In this document: positions 18,810-27,772 of the stretch, one piece after another | How positions within the stretch are numbered: position 1 is the stretch's first letter | Layout: every line of letters starts with the position of its first letter | Assembly: GCA_015057705.1 (NCBI GenBank) | Contig: SVDU01000028.1 | Location: forward strand, 1 to 61,505 | DNA: 61,505 nt | From: Paenibacillaceae bacterium | GTDB taxonomy: Bacteria; Bacillota; Clostridia; Lachnospirales; Lachnospiraceae | Reading direction: 5' to 3' | Position numbers and translations under genes: made by a program | The notes under the pieces: generated by a model | What the model saw: only the letters and a program-made list of their open reading frames with translations | Database searches by the model: none | Told to the model about the DNA's origin: nothing

Positions 18810-20185
18810 TGACTTTTTTCTCCTATCTGTTCTTCTTTCCCTTTTGGTATCCATTTCGCCTTCCATGAATAGATACAGTCCATTCCCATGGTAGTAAGCC
18901 ATGTTATAGGATAACACCACATCACCGCTTCAAAACTGGGGAAAAATGGTACCAGCAAATTAATATATATCATTCTCAGAATACACATGTTTCCTACTCC
19001 GATCAGCATGGTCACCATAGTTCTTCCGCTTCCCCGAATGCTGCCCATTAAGATCTGGTGAATAGCCATAGTCCAGTAAAACGGAAGCAGTATCAGCATG
19101 GAGGAATAACCGTATGCGATAACGTCCTGATCCGGTGAAAATACTCTCAAAATACGCTCCGCATTCAGATAAAGTATGATGGAAATAAGAATGGTATAAA
19201 TCATGCTGATAACAAGACCCTGAAATACACCCTGTTTCACACGCCTGGACTTTCTGGCACCGATGTTCTGTCCGGTAAATGTGGTCGCTGCCATGCAAAA
19301 ACTCTGTAGTGGCAGCATGGCAAATCCGTCAATCTTACTATAAGATCCAAAACCTGCCATGGCAGCAGCGCCGAAGCTGTTGACATTGGCCTGGACGATT
19401 ACGTTGGAAAGGGATATAATTGACTGCTGTATGCCGCTTGGAATTCCTATTTTTAAGACCCTTGCCATCATGCGCCTGTCAATTTTTATTTTATCCAGTT
19501 CCAGCCGGTAACTGTCATCGGTCCGAACCAGTGCTCTGACAGTCAGAAGAGCAGATACTCCCTGTGCAGCCACAGTCGCATAACCAACGCCTGCAGTTCC
19601 CATCTGAAAAACCACCACAAACAAAAGATCCAGAACAATATTAATGACAGAGGAAATACATAGAAAAATCAAAGGCCTCTTTGAGTCTCCCACAGCCCTC
19701 AGTACACCTGACCCCATATTATATACCAGATTAAACAAGGACCCGCAGAAAAAGATCCGCAGATATGCAACAGCGCCGGGCATAACCGATTCCGGTGTTC
19801 CCATTAATACAAGAATAAGCGGGGATAAAAGTACTCCTAGTGCAATCAGTAAAAAGCCCCCTATCATGCTTAATGCCATGGTGGTGTGTACGGCCCAATG
19901 CAATTTTTGCTTTTCCTCTGCGCCATAATACTGAGATATAATAACTCCTGCTCCGGTGCCGATTCCCATAAACATACCGATAATCAAATTAATCAGGGAA
20001 TTGCTGGATCCTACGGCTGCCAGCGCATCACTGCCGATAAAGTTGCCCACTACGACTGAGTCCACCGTATTATAGAGCTGCTGAAACAGATTTCCAACCA
20101 GGAGCGGCAGGGAAAAGGCAAGAAGCTGTTTCCAGATTACACCTTCTGTCATGATCACCTGATTCGCATGCATTTTTTTACTCAC
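18806..20185 (-). CDS. MATE family efflux transporter
   Basis: 459-aa integral membrane antiporter (DinF/NorM-like) with about twelve hydrophobic segments in two repeated halves. Typical motifs are LPLLVGNLFQQLYNTVDS near the N terminus and QSIISLSNVIVQANVNSFG at the start of the second half. It exports cationic drugs or metabolites by Na+ or H+ exchange; the substrate is unknown. The start is GTG 20185, seven bases after AGGAGG. A TTG 33 bases upstream precedes that site. Its stop overlaps the nadE start. Confidence 0.9.
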   Translation of the reverse strand: MSKKMHANQVIMTEGVIWKQLLAFSLPLLVGNLFQQLYNTVDSVVVGNFIGSDALAAVGSSNSLINLIIGMFMGIGTGAGVIISQYYGAEEKQKLHWAVHTTMALSMIGGFLLIALGVLLSPLILVLMGTPESVMPGAVAYLRIFFCGSLFNLVYNMGSGVLRAVGDSKRPLIFLCISSVINIVLDLLFVVVFQMGTAGVGYATVAAQGVSALLTVRALVRTDDSYRLELDKIKIDRRMMARVLKIGIPSGIQQSIISLSNVIVQANVNSFGAAAMAGFGSYSKIDGFAMLPLQSFCMAATTFTGQNIGARKSRRVKQGVFQGLVISMIYTILISIILYLNAERILRVFSPDQDVIAYGYSSMLILLPFYWTMAIHQILMGSIRGSGRTMVTMLIGVGNMCILRMIYINLLVPFFPSFEAVMWCYPITWLTTMGMDCIYSWKAKWIPKGKEEQIGEKSQ

Positions 20186-20271
20186 AAATAATCCTCCTAC
20201 TTTTTTCCAATCTCCCAATGAGTATTAGTATACATCCTTTTTCGACAATTTGGAAGCCGGATAATTTAAGG

Positions 20272-20330
20272 TTTACTTTTTAATCCCAATCGTGTAAAAT
20301 ATTTTAATATCCTACTAAACAGATAAGAAT
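20272..20330 (+). promoter_or_regulatory. Promoter and possible autoregulatory operator of the Rrf2 gene
   Basis: TTTACT (20272-20277), 17-bp spacer, TAAAAT (20295-20300). Over the transcription start lies an imperfect inverted repeat (20307-20330: half-sites ATATCCTACT and CAGATAAGAAT around AAA) resembling IscR type-1 sites (ATASYYGACT half-site). Operator assignment is inference. Confidence 0.55.
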
Positions 20331-20351
20331 AATCAGGGGGGTTTTACAGTG

Positions 20352-20780
20352 ATGAAATTTTCTACCAAGGGACGTTATGCGCTCCGCATGATGATTGAGT
20401 TTGCACTTCGTCCCGGTGAATGCACGAAGATCAACCATGTCGCAGAGCGGCAGGACATATCTGACAAGTACTTAGAGCAGATTGTTACCATTTTAAGCCG
20501 TGCCGGATATGTAAAAAGCCGCCGGGGCGCCCAGGGTGGCTATTATCTTGCAAAAGACCCTTCCGAATACACTGTAGGCATGATCCTGCGGCTTGCGGAA
20601 GGCAGTCTGGTACCAGTATCCTGTATGGAAGAAGAGATTAATTCCTGCAGCAAAGCTGATACGTGTGCCAGCATGATGGTCTGGAAGAAACTGGACAAGG
20701 CAATCTCTGATGTGGTGGACAGTATCACACTTGCCGACCTTGTCACAGAACAGAAGCGGCTGGAAGGAATAGAAGACTGA
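20352..20780 (+). CDS. Rrf2-family transcriptional regulator (IscR/CymR-like)
   Basis: 142-aa winged-helix regulator. The N terminus MKFSTKGRYALR is typical, the recognition region is around residues 28-60, and RGAQGGYYLAK forms the wing. Three cysteines (91, 99 and 105, C-x7-C-x5-C) sit where IscR binds its 2Fe-2S cluster, so Fe-S or redox sensing is likely. No cysteine desulfurase gene follows; a terminator closes the unit. A GTG three bases upstream (20349) is an equally possible start given the GGGGGG site. Targets may include the divergent MATE-nadE operon. Confidence 0.9.
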   Translation: MKFSTKGRYALRMMIEFALRPGECTKINHVAERQDISDKYLEQIVTILSRAGYVKSRRGAQGGYYLAKDPSEYTVGMILRLAEGSLVPVSCMEEEINSCSKADTCASMMVWKKLDKAISDVVDSITLADLVTEQKRLEGIED

Positions 20781-20799
20781 CAAGTCCGTGATCAACAAC

Positions 20800-20849
20800 A
20801 AAATCCGTTGGATTACAGAAGCATATAGCTCTGTAATTCAACGGATTTT
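20800..20849. terminator. Bidirectional intrinsic terminator
   Basis: Long near-perfect stem (arms 20800-20818 and 20830-20848) with A/T flanks on both sides. It serves the Rrf2 gene on plus and the small gene at 20860 on minus. Confidence 0.85.
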
Positions 20850-20859
20850 AATTTATCTG

Positions 20860-21129
20860 TCAGATCCGGTCTGCAATCTCTTCAAATAGACGAGCCTTTT
20901 CACGAAAATAATCTCTTGCAAATTCATCGGCTTCCTGCAGGGCTTCTTTCAGTGTTCCTGATTTAAGTTCTACGGATACTGCTTCTATTCCAGCCTCTAT
21001 TACCAGTATATAAACACCGTCTCCATGCGTCTGCATCTGCAGGCTGATATAGTGATGTTCTGCTTCAATACTTTTTCTGGCTGCTGCTCCCCCATCGCCA
21101 TACAGGACCCACGTATTCTCATATTCCAT
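20860..21129 (-). CDS. Hypothetical protein, 89 aa
   Basis: Family not recognised. The product is soluble, acidic in its second half, and has no signal peptide or cysteines. A predicted beta-rich first half (residues 5-55) precedes an amphipathic helix (about 60-88, LKEALQEADEFARDYFREKA). The start ATG 21129 has AAAGGGG eight bases upstream, and the gene is bracketed by terminators on both sides, which supports it as a real independent gene. Confidence 0.7.
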   Translation of the reverse strand: MEYENTWVLYGDGGAAARKSIEAEHHYISLQMQTHGDGVYILVIEAGIEAVSVELKSGTLKEALQEADEFARDYFREKARLFEEIADRI

Positions 21130-21158
21130 CTGCCATACCCCTTTCTGTCTGAAACGCC

Positions 21159-21193
21159 AAAAGATTCTGTATTATTATAACACAGAATCTTTT
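21159..21193 (-). terminator. Hairpin terminator behind nrdD
   Basis: Perfect 12-bp stem AAAAGATTCTGT/ACAGAATCTTTT (21159-21170 and 21182-21193) 17 bp behind the nrdD stop. The T-run is within the stem. Confidence 0.7.
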
Positions 21194-21209
21194 GACTGAC
21201 TACTATTTA

Positions 21210-23576
21210 TCAATAAGGGGTGCTCTCTGCAAATTTACGGATATCAGAGGCGTTGGTAATCTTCTGAATCAGGCCATCTTTAACGACCACAAGTGTGGGC
21301 GCCTGCATAATTCCCAGCTTATGAGCCAGTTCTGCATTCTCTTCTGCATCCACTGTTTCATACTCCACATTCTTAAGGAACTGCTTTGCCAGCTTGCAGT
21401 TGGGACAGGTTTTTGTAGTAAATAAATAAGCGCCTGCCGGCATCTCCGGTTTCTTATCTGTACCTTTTTCAGACTTCTGCTCGTGTGTGGCATTTTTCAA
21501 AACGGAACCGGAAATGTTATAGGTAGTACGGTTTTTATACTCCTGTGTCTTTCCTTCATTCCAGTTTTGTACCGGGCGGTAATATCCGGTGATACGGCTG
21601 TAAACTTCTGCTTTCCTGCCGCAGACCGGGCAGATATGATGCTCTCCTGCCAGATAACCATGATCTGCGCAGATAGAATAGGTGGGAGACAGGGTGTAAT
21701 ATGGCAGCTTATAATGATCTGCAATGGTTTTAACCAGCTTTGCAGCCGCTGCCCAGTCAGGCAGCTTTTCACCCAGGAATGCATGAAATACAGTTCCTGA
21801 AGTATAAAGCGTCTGAAGCTCATCCTGAATATCCAGCGCATCAAAAATATCGGCTGTGTAATCTACAGGCAGATGGGAGCTGTTGGTGTAGTAAGGGGTA
21901 TCTCCCTCATGACCAGCAGTCTTAATGTCCGGATAGTACTTCCTGTCGTGTTTGGCAAGACGATAGGTGGTAGATTCCGCCGGAGTCGCCTCCAGATTAT
22001 AAAGGTCTCCATACAGCTCCTGATAATCAGATAGCCGTTCCCGCATATAATTTAAAACTGTTTTTGTAAACCGCTGTGTCTTTGTATCGGTTAAATCTTT
22101 TCCAAGCCATTTTGCATTTAAACCGACCTCATTCATACCAATCAGCCCGATGGTGGAAAAATGGTTCTCAAAGCTTCCCAGATAGCGTTTGGTATAAGGA
22201 TAGAGTCCCTGATCCAAAAGCTTTGTAATCACTTCTCTCTTGGTCTTTAAGGATCTTGCTGACACATCCATCATACGGTTTAAGCGTTTATAAAAATCTG
22301 CTTCGTCTTTTGCCAGATAAGCAATCCTTGGCATGTTAATGGTAACTACGCCAACAGAACCTGTACTCTCTCCTGATCCGAAGAAACCTCCGGTTTTTCT
22401 TCTTAATTCTCTAAGATCCAGTCTGAGACGGCAGCACATACTTCTTACATCGCTTGGCTCCATATCGCTGTTGATGTAATTGGAAAAATAAGGGGTTCCG
22501 TATTTGGAGGTCATCTCAAACAACAGGCGGTTGTTCTCTGTGTCACTCCAGTCAAAATCTCTGGTGATGGAATAAGTAGGAATCGGGTACTGAAAACCTC
22601 TTCCGTTGGCATCCCCCTCAATCATGGTTTCGATAAAAGCCTTATTGACCATATCCATCTCTTTTTTACAGTCTTTATATTTAAAAGCCATCTCTTTTCC
22701 GCCCACAATGGCATTTAATTCAGCCATATCAGAAGGAACGGTCCAGTCCAGAGTGATATTGGAAAATGGTGCCTGGGTGCCCCAGCGGCTTGGAGTGTTC
22801 ACCCCATAAATAAAGGACTCAATGCACTTTTTTACTTCCGGATAGGATAACTGGTCACTCTTTACAAAGGGTGCCAGATAGGTATCAAAGGAAGAAAATG
22901 CCTGAGCACCTGCCCATTCATTCTGCATAATTCCAAGAAAGTTAACCATCTGGTTGCAGAGTACGGATAAATGCTTTGCAGGAGACGAAGTGATTTTTCC
23001 AGAAATCCCTCCCAGCCCCTCTAAAAGCAGCTGTTTTAACGACCAGCCTGCACAGTAACCAGTTAACATGGATAAGTCATGGATATGAATGTCTGCATTC
23101 CTGTGGGCCTCTGCTATCTCATGATCATAGATCTCTGACAGCCAGTAATTAGCCGTCACTGCACCGGAGTTGCTTAGGATCAGTCCTCCTACAGAGTAAG
23201 TAACGGTTGAGTTCTCTTTTACACGCCAGTCCTCAACTTTTACATAGCTGTTCACCACATCTTTATAATCCAGAATGGTGTTTTTCATATTCCGTATCTT
23301 TTCCCGTTGTTTTCTATATAATATGTAGGCTTTTGCCACATCTGTATATCCTGCATGTTCCAGTACATGTTCCACACTGTCCTGGATCTGTTCCACTGTA
23401 ATCATACCTTCATTCATTTTCTCCTGAAAATCTGCCGTCACACGCAGAGACAGAAGCTCTAAAATTTCGTTATTGTACTCCTTTCCGGTTGCCTTAAACG
23501 CTTTTTTAATGGCTTCCGTGATCTTCCCCAAACTAAATTCAGCTTCTTCCCCATCTCTTTTCACTACCTGGATCAT
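21210..23576 (-). CDS. nrdD: Anaerobic ribonucleoside-triphosphate reductase with fused glutaredoxin-like domain
   Basis: 788-aa class III (glycyl-radical) reductase making dNTPs without oxygen. An N-terminal ATP-cone (about 1-95, VVKRDGEEAEFSLGKI) is followed by the 10-strand barrel. The zinc cysteines are in CADHGYLAGEHHICPVCG, and the likely radical glycine in RITGYYRP. Residues 712-788 form an extra thioredoxin/glutaredoxin-like domain with CPNC (Cys724, Cys727), which suggests that the enzyme carries its own disulfide reductant rather than using formate. That role is inference. The activase nrdG is not adjacent on either side. Confidence 0.95.
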   Translation of the reverse strand: MIQVVKRDGEEAEFSLGKITEAIKKAFKATGKEYNNEILELLSLRVTADFQEKMNEGMITVEQIQDSVEHVLEHAGYTDVAKAYILYRKQREKIRNMKNTILDYKDVVNSYVKVEDWRVKENSTVTYSVGGLILSNSGAVTANYWLSEIYDHEIAEAHRNADIHIHDLSMLTGYCAGWSLKQLLLEGLGGISGKITSSPAKHLSVLCNQMVNFLGIMQNEWAGAQAFSSFDTYLAPFVKSDQLSYPEVKKCIESFIYGVNTPSRWGTQAPFSNITLDWTVPSDMAELNAIVGGKEMAFKYKDCKKEMDMVNKAFIETMIEGDANGRGFQYPIPTYSITRDFDWSDTENNRLLFEMTSKYGTPYFSNYINSDMEPSDVRSMCCRLRLDLRELRRKTGGFFGSGESTGSVGVVTINMPRIAYLAKDEADFYKRLNRMMDVSARSLKTKREVITKLLDQGLYPYTKRYLGSFENHFSTIGLIGMNEVGLNAKWLGKDLTDTKTQRFTKTVLNYMRERLSDYQELYGDLYNLEATPAESTTYRLAKHDRKYYPDIKTAGHEGDTPYYTNSSHLPVDYTADIFDALDIQDELQTLYTSGTVFHAFLGEKLPDWAAAAKLVKTIADHYKLPYYTLSPTYSICADHGYLAGEHHICPVCGRKAEVYSRITGYYRPVQNWNEGKTQEYKNRTTYNISGSVLKNATHEQKSEKGTDKKPEMPAGAYLFTTKTCPNCKLAKQFLKNVEYETVDAEENAELAHKLGIMQAPTLVVVKDGLIQKITNASDIRKFAESTPY

Positions 23577-23641
23577 TAAACCTTTACTCCTTTCACAAAA
23601 ACCGCTATGACTTTTTTAGCATACAGGTGTATTATAGCAGA

Positions 23642-23700
23642 ACAAAAAAGAAAACACAATATCTAGATTTTGTTTTTGTCCAAAAATCTAGATATTGTGT
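23642..23700 (-). terminator. Intrinsic terminator of the scpA-hflX operon
   Basis: Perfect 18-bp stem (23654-23671 and 23683-23700) followed on the minus strand by TTTTCTTTTTTG, six bases behind the hflX stop. Confidence 0.9.
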
Positions 23701-23705
23701 TTTTG

Positions 23706-24977
23706 TCATTCGTCAATAAATTCCCGGTTTTCTGCAAGACCTGCAAATAATTCAGCGGGCACGTAAGCGTTGACCAGTATTCCATCTTCTAAGTATTCTT
23801 CTTTTAAAAGCTGTCCGTATTTACGGATCTGCTGAATCTTTCCTGCATCTTTGTAAGAATAGACTTTTTCCAGATAAATCCTTCTGCTTCTAAGAATGGA
23901 TTCCAACAGGTTCTCCAGCTCGTCAATCCCTTCCCCTGTACGAGCAGAAATCCGTACCTGAAAATCTGAAGAGAAATCTTTAAGCGTGGTATCAGGCCCA
24001 GCAGCATCGATCTTATTAAATACCGTAACCATCACCTTATCTGTGACCCCTAACTCCCGTAACGTTTCATAAACCACATGCATCTGGATCTCCATCTGTG
24101 GGTTGGAGCAGTCCACCACATGAAGAATAATATCACTGTATTTGGCTTCTTCCAGAGTACTTTTAAACGCTTCAATCAGATGATGAGGCAGTTTTCTTAT
24201 AAATCCTACTGTATCGGTCAACAGAATCTGCTGACCGCCTGGCAGACTTAAATTCCTTGTGGTTGGATCCAGCGTGGCAAACAGCTTGTCTTCCGCTAAG
24301 ATTCCGGCATCAGTCAGGCGGTTTAACAGTGTGGATTTTCCCGCATTGGTATAACCCACAATTGCAGCTACAGGCATATGATTTTTATCTCTCTGCTGTC
24401 TGGCCACCTCTCTGTGACGCTTTACATCTTCTAAATCAGACTTTAAGACACTGATCCGGTCATGAATCAGTCTTCGGTCTATCTCAAGCTTCTTCTCACC
24501 CGGTCCTCTGGTACCAATTCCTCCGCCCAGCCTTGATAAGGAACTTCTTAGTCCCACCAGCCTTGCAGAACGGTACTTTAACTGGGCAAGTTCCACCTGT
24601 ATCTTACCTTCTCTTGTGGTAGCTCTTGCTGCAAATATATCAAGAATCACCATGGTGCGGTCCATTACCTTAATCTGCAGGGCATCCTCTAAATTACGCA
24701 TCTGGGCAGGAGAAAGTTCATCGTCACACACCACTCCCGTTGCTCCAAGTTCGAAGACTCTCTCCCGGATCTCATCAATCTTACCTTTTCCAAGATAAGT
24801 TCCCGGATGAATCCTATCCCTGTTCTGAATGACCTTATCCACAGTAACCGCTCCTGCTGTTTTAACCAGCTCTTCCAGCTCATCTAAGGAGGCACTCACA
24901 TCTGTGCCGTCTCCCGTACTCACTGCTGTTAAAATAACCTTTTCTTCTATCTCTTTTAACTCGATCAGCTCTGCCAT
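23706..24977 (-). CDS. hflX: Ribosome-associated GTPase HflX
   Basis: 423-aa TRAFAC GTPase that binds 50S or 70S ribosomes and rescues or splits stalled ones under stress. The N-terminal HflX domain (about 1-185) includes the glycine-rich stretch SRLGGGIGTRGPGE. The G domain has G1 GYTNAGKST, G3 DTVGF and G4 NKID, then a C-terminal domain. The length is typical. Last gene of a dense operon, 12 bp behind a TPR lipoprotein gene. Confidence 0.95.
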   Translation of the reverse strand: MAELIELKEIEEKVILTAVSTGDGTDVSASLDELEELVKTAGAVTVDKVIQNRDRIHPGTYLGKGKIDEIRERVFELGATGVVCDDELSPAQMRNLEDALQIKVMDRTMVILDIFAARATTREGKIQVELAQLKYRSARLVGLRSSLSRLGGGIGTRGPGEKKLEIDRRLIHDRISVLKSDLEDVKRHREVARQQRDKNHMPVAAIVGYTNAGKSTLLNRLTDAGILAEDKLFATLDPTTRNLSLPGGQQILLTDTVGFIRKLPHHLIEAFKSTLEEAKYSDIILHVVDCSNPQMEIQMHVVYETLRELGVTDKVMVTVFNKIDAAGPDTTLKDFSSDFQVRISARTGEGIDELENLLESILRSRRIYLEKVYSYKDAGKIQQIRKYGQLLKEEYLEDGILVNAYVPAELFAGLAENREFIDE

Positions 24978-24989
24978 TCCCTCTCCAAA

Positions 24990-25766
24990 CTATCTAGATT
25001 CCAAAAATGTAATTTCCCGTTGTGCTTCCTCATCCGGTCCATGTGCTGAAACATACTGTTCCATGGTATCCAGTGCTTTCTTAAACTCTCCCTTTCGTTC
25101 ATAAACTACGGCAATATTAAACAACAGCTCCGGTACGCTATTCGCTTCAGGTGCCGACAGTCCTTTCTGGAACGATTCCAGGGCTCCATCCCAGTCTTTC
25201 TGCGCCATCTTACATAATCCCATTCGGTTGTAGATCATGGGCCCCGCCTCTCCTCCAGCTGCTGCACTTTCATACAGCGTCATGGCATCCGATGCTGATC
25301 CTGCTTTTTCCATGGCTGCACCAGCTGCCATAAGAGCATTCATTCTTCCCGGGGCTTTGCCATCCGGATCAAGTTCATTGCTTCGGTTAAAATCAGCTAT
25401 GGCTCCGTCATCATCTCCTGCACCAGCTTTTGAAGCACTCCGCATATTATAATACTCCGGTTTTTCTCCATCTACCTTGATCAGGATGTCATAGGTTCCT
25501 ACAGCTGCCTCATAATCACCGGATAAATATTCCGCTTCTGCCCTGTATTTTAATACATCCATATCAAATTTTCCTACCAGGCCTTTTTTCGCATTAATTG
25601 CCTGGTCAAATGACTGTATGGCGTCTTTGTAATTACCTTCACCCAGCGCCTTAATTCCATCATCCCGGTAAGTGTACCGATTCTCTTTTTTGCCGCATCC
25701 TGCTGACATGGTAAGAATCAGGGTCAGAACAATTAAAAGTGTTCCATATCCGGTTTTTCTTTTCAT
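24990..25766 (-). CDS. TPR-repeat lipoprotein
   Basis: 258 aa. The signal peptide ends at a lipobox (MSAGC, Cys about 24), so it is membrane-anchored outside the cytoplasm. About five tetratricopeptide repeats follow, for example YRDDGIKALGEGNYKDAIQS, MIYNRMGLCKMAQKDWDGAL and LLFNIAVVYERKGEFKKALD, suggesting a scaffold for protein contacts. The partner is unknown. The start is ATG 25766, eight bases after GGAG. A TTG 24 bases upstream precedes the site and is rejected. It lies between dut and hflX in one operon. Confidence 0.88.
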   Translation of the reverse strand: MKRKTGYGTLLIVLTLILTMSAGCGKKENRYTYRDDGIKALGEGNYKDAIQSFDQAINAKKGLVGKFDMDVLKYRAEAEYLSGDYEAAVGTYDILIKVDGEKPEYYNMRSASKAGAGDDDGAIADFNRSNELDPDGKAPGRMNALMAAGAAMEKAGSASDAMTLYESAAAGGEAGPMIYNRMGLCKMAQKDWDGALESFQKGLSAPEANSVPELLFNIAVVYERKGEFKKALDTMEQYVSAHGPDEEAQREITFLESR

Positions 25767-25801
25767 TTTAATATCTCCAACTTTTAACAAAACTATAAAT
25801 G

Positions 25802-26239
25802 TTATTGTATTCCAGTGCTGCCGTGTCCGCCTCTGTCTTCATGATCTAAAGAGTCAACAGCCTCAAAACAGATGGCTGGCTGATGCTCCATAATACGAAA
25901 CTGGCAGATCCGGTCATTGACACGGATCACCGTATCCCGGAGTGCATAAGCCGGGAAAAACCACTGGTCATTGTCCCCGCAGTAAGTCTCATCAATAATT
26001 CCCATACTATTGGTCTGAATAATACCGTAATTTTTAAAGGTACTGCTTCTTGGAACCACATGGGCTTCATAGCCGGCCGGAAGTTCCATGGCAATGCCAA
26101 GAGGGATCAGTTTAAATTCACCTGCTTTTAACTCCACTTCCTTCGCCGCCCGTAAATCAATCCAGTCGGATTTGCCATCTATGTATCTCAGTCTTTCTAT
26201 TTCTTCTGTAAAGTATTTAATTTTAATGTTTGCTGTCAC
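25802..26239 (-). CDS. dut: dUTP diphosphatase-like protein
   Basis: 145-aa trimeric dUTPase fold that removes dUTP and supplies dUMP. Motifs 1-5 are present in order: [29 protein letters not shown] with the catalytic Asp, RICQFRI and [10 protein letters not shown]. Motif 1 reads DLRAA rather than DLRA-plus-aliphatic, a small change. dCTP deaminase relatives share this fold, but the full motif 5 favours dUTPase. The start is GTG 26239, seven bases after AGGAGG and overlapping the scpB stop by four bases. Confidence 0.9.
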   Translation of the reverse strand: MTANIKIKYFTEEIERLRYIDGKSDWIDLRAAKEVELKAGEFKLIPLGIAMELPAGYEAHVVPRSSTFKNYGIIQTNSMGIIDETYCGDNDQWFFPAYALRDTVIRVNDRICQFRIMEHQPAICFEAVDSLDHEDRGGHGSTGIQ

Positions 26240-26895
26240 TGTATGTCCTCCTGATGACTGTCGCTGTTTTCTTCCTCCGTAAGCAGTATTCCGCTTCCGG
26301 AAAGCTCTTCCTCCACTTCCATACGAATCTCCGCTGTTACCAAAGGATCTGCAGCCGGTAAATTCTGAGTGGAACCAATGCCAAATCTTCTTAAAAATTC
26401 TTCTGTTGTTGCAAAGAGTGCCGGGCGTCCCGGTGCATCCAGCCTACCGACCTCATACACCAGATTATATTCTACCAGTTTGTTTACCGCATGATCGGAT
26501 TTTACTCCACGGATCTTTTCAATCTCAAGCTTTGTAACCGGCTGTTTATATGCAATGATGGAAAGTGTCTCCAGAACCACTTCCGATAATACCTGCTTTT
26601 TCGGAGCGCAGGCAACACGGATTAAGTTCTCATAGTATTCCGAGCGGGTGCACATCTGAAAGCTGTTTTCCAGTGCGATGATCTGCATTCCCTTTTTCCC
26701 TGTCTCATACCGCTTCATCAGACGAAGAACTGCTTCCCTTGCAGTTTCCTCATCCTGTTCAATGGCTGCAGCCAGCCTGCTAAGTTCCACAGAATTTCCC
26801 ATGGTAAAAAGAACTGCCTCAATGACCGCTTCCCATTTCTTTTCTTCTTTCGCGCTCTTTGCTGACCCGTCTGCTGTCAGAGTTTCTTTATCCAT
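26236..26895 (-). CDS. scpB: Segregation and condensation protein B
   Basis: 219-aa kleisin-associated subunit of the SMC-ScpAB condensin complex that compacts and segregates chromosomes. Two winged-helix domains: the first about 20-95 ([13 protein letters not shown]), the second about 100-180 ([20 protein letters not shown] and [16 protein letters not shown]). The start is ATG 26895, overlapping the scpA end by eight bases. Longer in-frame readings lie wholly inside scpA. Confidence 0.95.
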   Translation of the reverse strand: MDKETLTADGSAKSAKEEKKWEAVIEAVLFTMGNSVELSRLAAAIEQDEETAREAVLRLMKRYETGKKGMQIIALENSFQMCTRSEYYENLIRVACAPKKQVLSEVVLETLSIIAYKQPVTKLEIEKIRGVKSDHAVNKLVEYNLVYEVGRLDAPGRPALFATTEEFLRRFGIGSTQNLPAADPLVTAEIRMEVEEELSGSGILLTEEENSDSHQEDIQ

Positions 26896-27694
26896 TAACT
26901 TTTTCTTCCTCTCCCAGATCCGAAAAATCCAGTTCCCCTTCCTCGCCTTCCGGCTCCAGGGTTTCAATCATCATATCATCAAATAAATGCTCCTGGGTCA
27001 GGGTGATCTTGCCGATCTTCATGAGTTCCAGAAGCGCTAAAAAAGTGACTACTACTTCTATCTTGTCAGGCTGCCCCTCAAGCATTCTGCGAAAGGAAAA
27101 CTTCCGGTTTCGCCTGGCAAAATCCATCACTGATTTTATCTTATCTTCCAGGCTTACCGCTTCCTTACGGATATTGCCAAACCGGCTTCTGATGGGATCC
27201 ACCCTGTCTTCTGTCCGTTTTGTCACCGCACGGAAAATTTCCTGCAGCTTTGCCAAGGTAAGCCCGTCAAGGAGCTTGTCCAAATCTACGGGCGGCTCAT
27301 ATTTCGCCACCTCGGCAGGCACGGTAGGAGTCTTAAAAAACAGGCGGTCTGCTCCTACTTCCCGGTCTTTTAATTCCGATGCCATATATTTAAAATATTT
27401 GTACTCCAGAAGGCGGGCAACAAGTTCTGCCCTTGGATCTTCTTCCTCCCCTTCTTCATTGACCTCTTTGGGAAGAAGCATACGTGCCTTAATGTCAATG
27501 AGAGTTGCCGCCATGACTAAAAATTCACTGACGATATTTAAATCCTCGGTCTCCATATGATTCATGTAATCTAAATACTGTTCCGTAATTATCACAATGG
27601 GAATGTCATAGATATTCACTTTATTTTTATCAATCAAGTGAAGAAGCAGATCAAGCGGTCCTTCAAAATTATCCAGTTTATAAGAGATTCCCAT
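26888..27694 (-). CDS. scpA: Segregation and condensation protein A
   Basis: 268-aa kleisin of the SMC complex, bridging the SMC heads and binding ScpB. It begins with the diagnostic GISYKLDNFEGPLDLLLHLI. The N-terminal domain binds the SMC neck, the middle is charged and flexible, and the C-terminal winged helix (about 170-240, VVTFLALLELMKIGKI) binds the SMC cap. The start is ATG 27694, five bases after GGAGG. First gene of the scpA-scpB-dut-TPR-hflX operon. Confidence 0.95.
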   Translation of the reverse strand: MGISYKLDNFEGPLDLLLHLIDKNKVNIYDIPIVIITEQYLDYMNHMETEDLNIVSEFLVMAATLIDIKARMLLPKEVNEEGEEEDPRAELVARLLEYKYFKYMASELKDREVGADRLFFKTPTVPAEVAKYEPPVDLDKLLDGLTLAKLQEIFRAVTKRTEDRVDPIRSRFGNIRKEAVSLEDKIKSVMDFARRNRKFSFRRMLEGQPDKIEVVVTFLALLELMKIGKITLTQEHLFDDMMIETLEPEGEEGELDFSDLGEEEKVNG

Positions 27695-27772
27695 ATATTC
27701 CTCCAAAGCAGATTAAAACATACCAAAAAGCAGTATACCAAATTGAGACCGATCTGTAAATATATGGAAGGT

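Noticed and set aside
18810-18920. N-terminal extension of nadE by 37 residues
   Set aside because: It would read through the end of the MATE gene in another frame; the ATGA overlap start gives the family length and N terminus.
26859-27560. 233-aa open frame on plus opposite scpA
   Set aside because: It lies antisense to scpA with low-complexity Ser/Arg content and no ribosome site; scpA's family motifs settle the coding strand.
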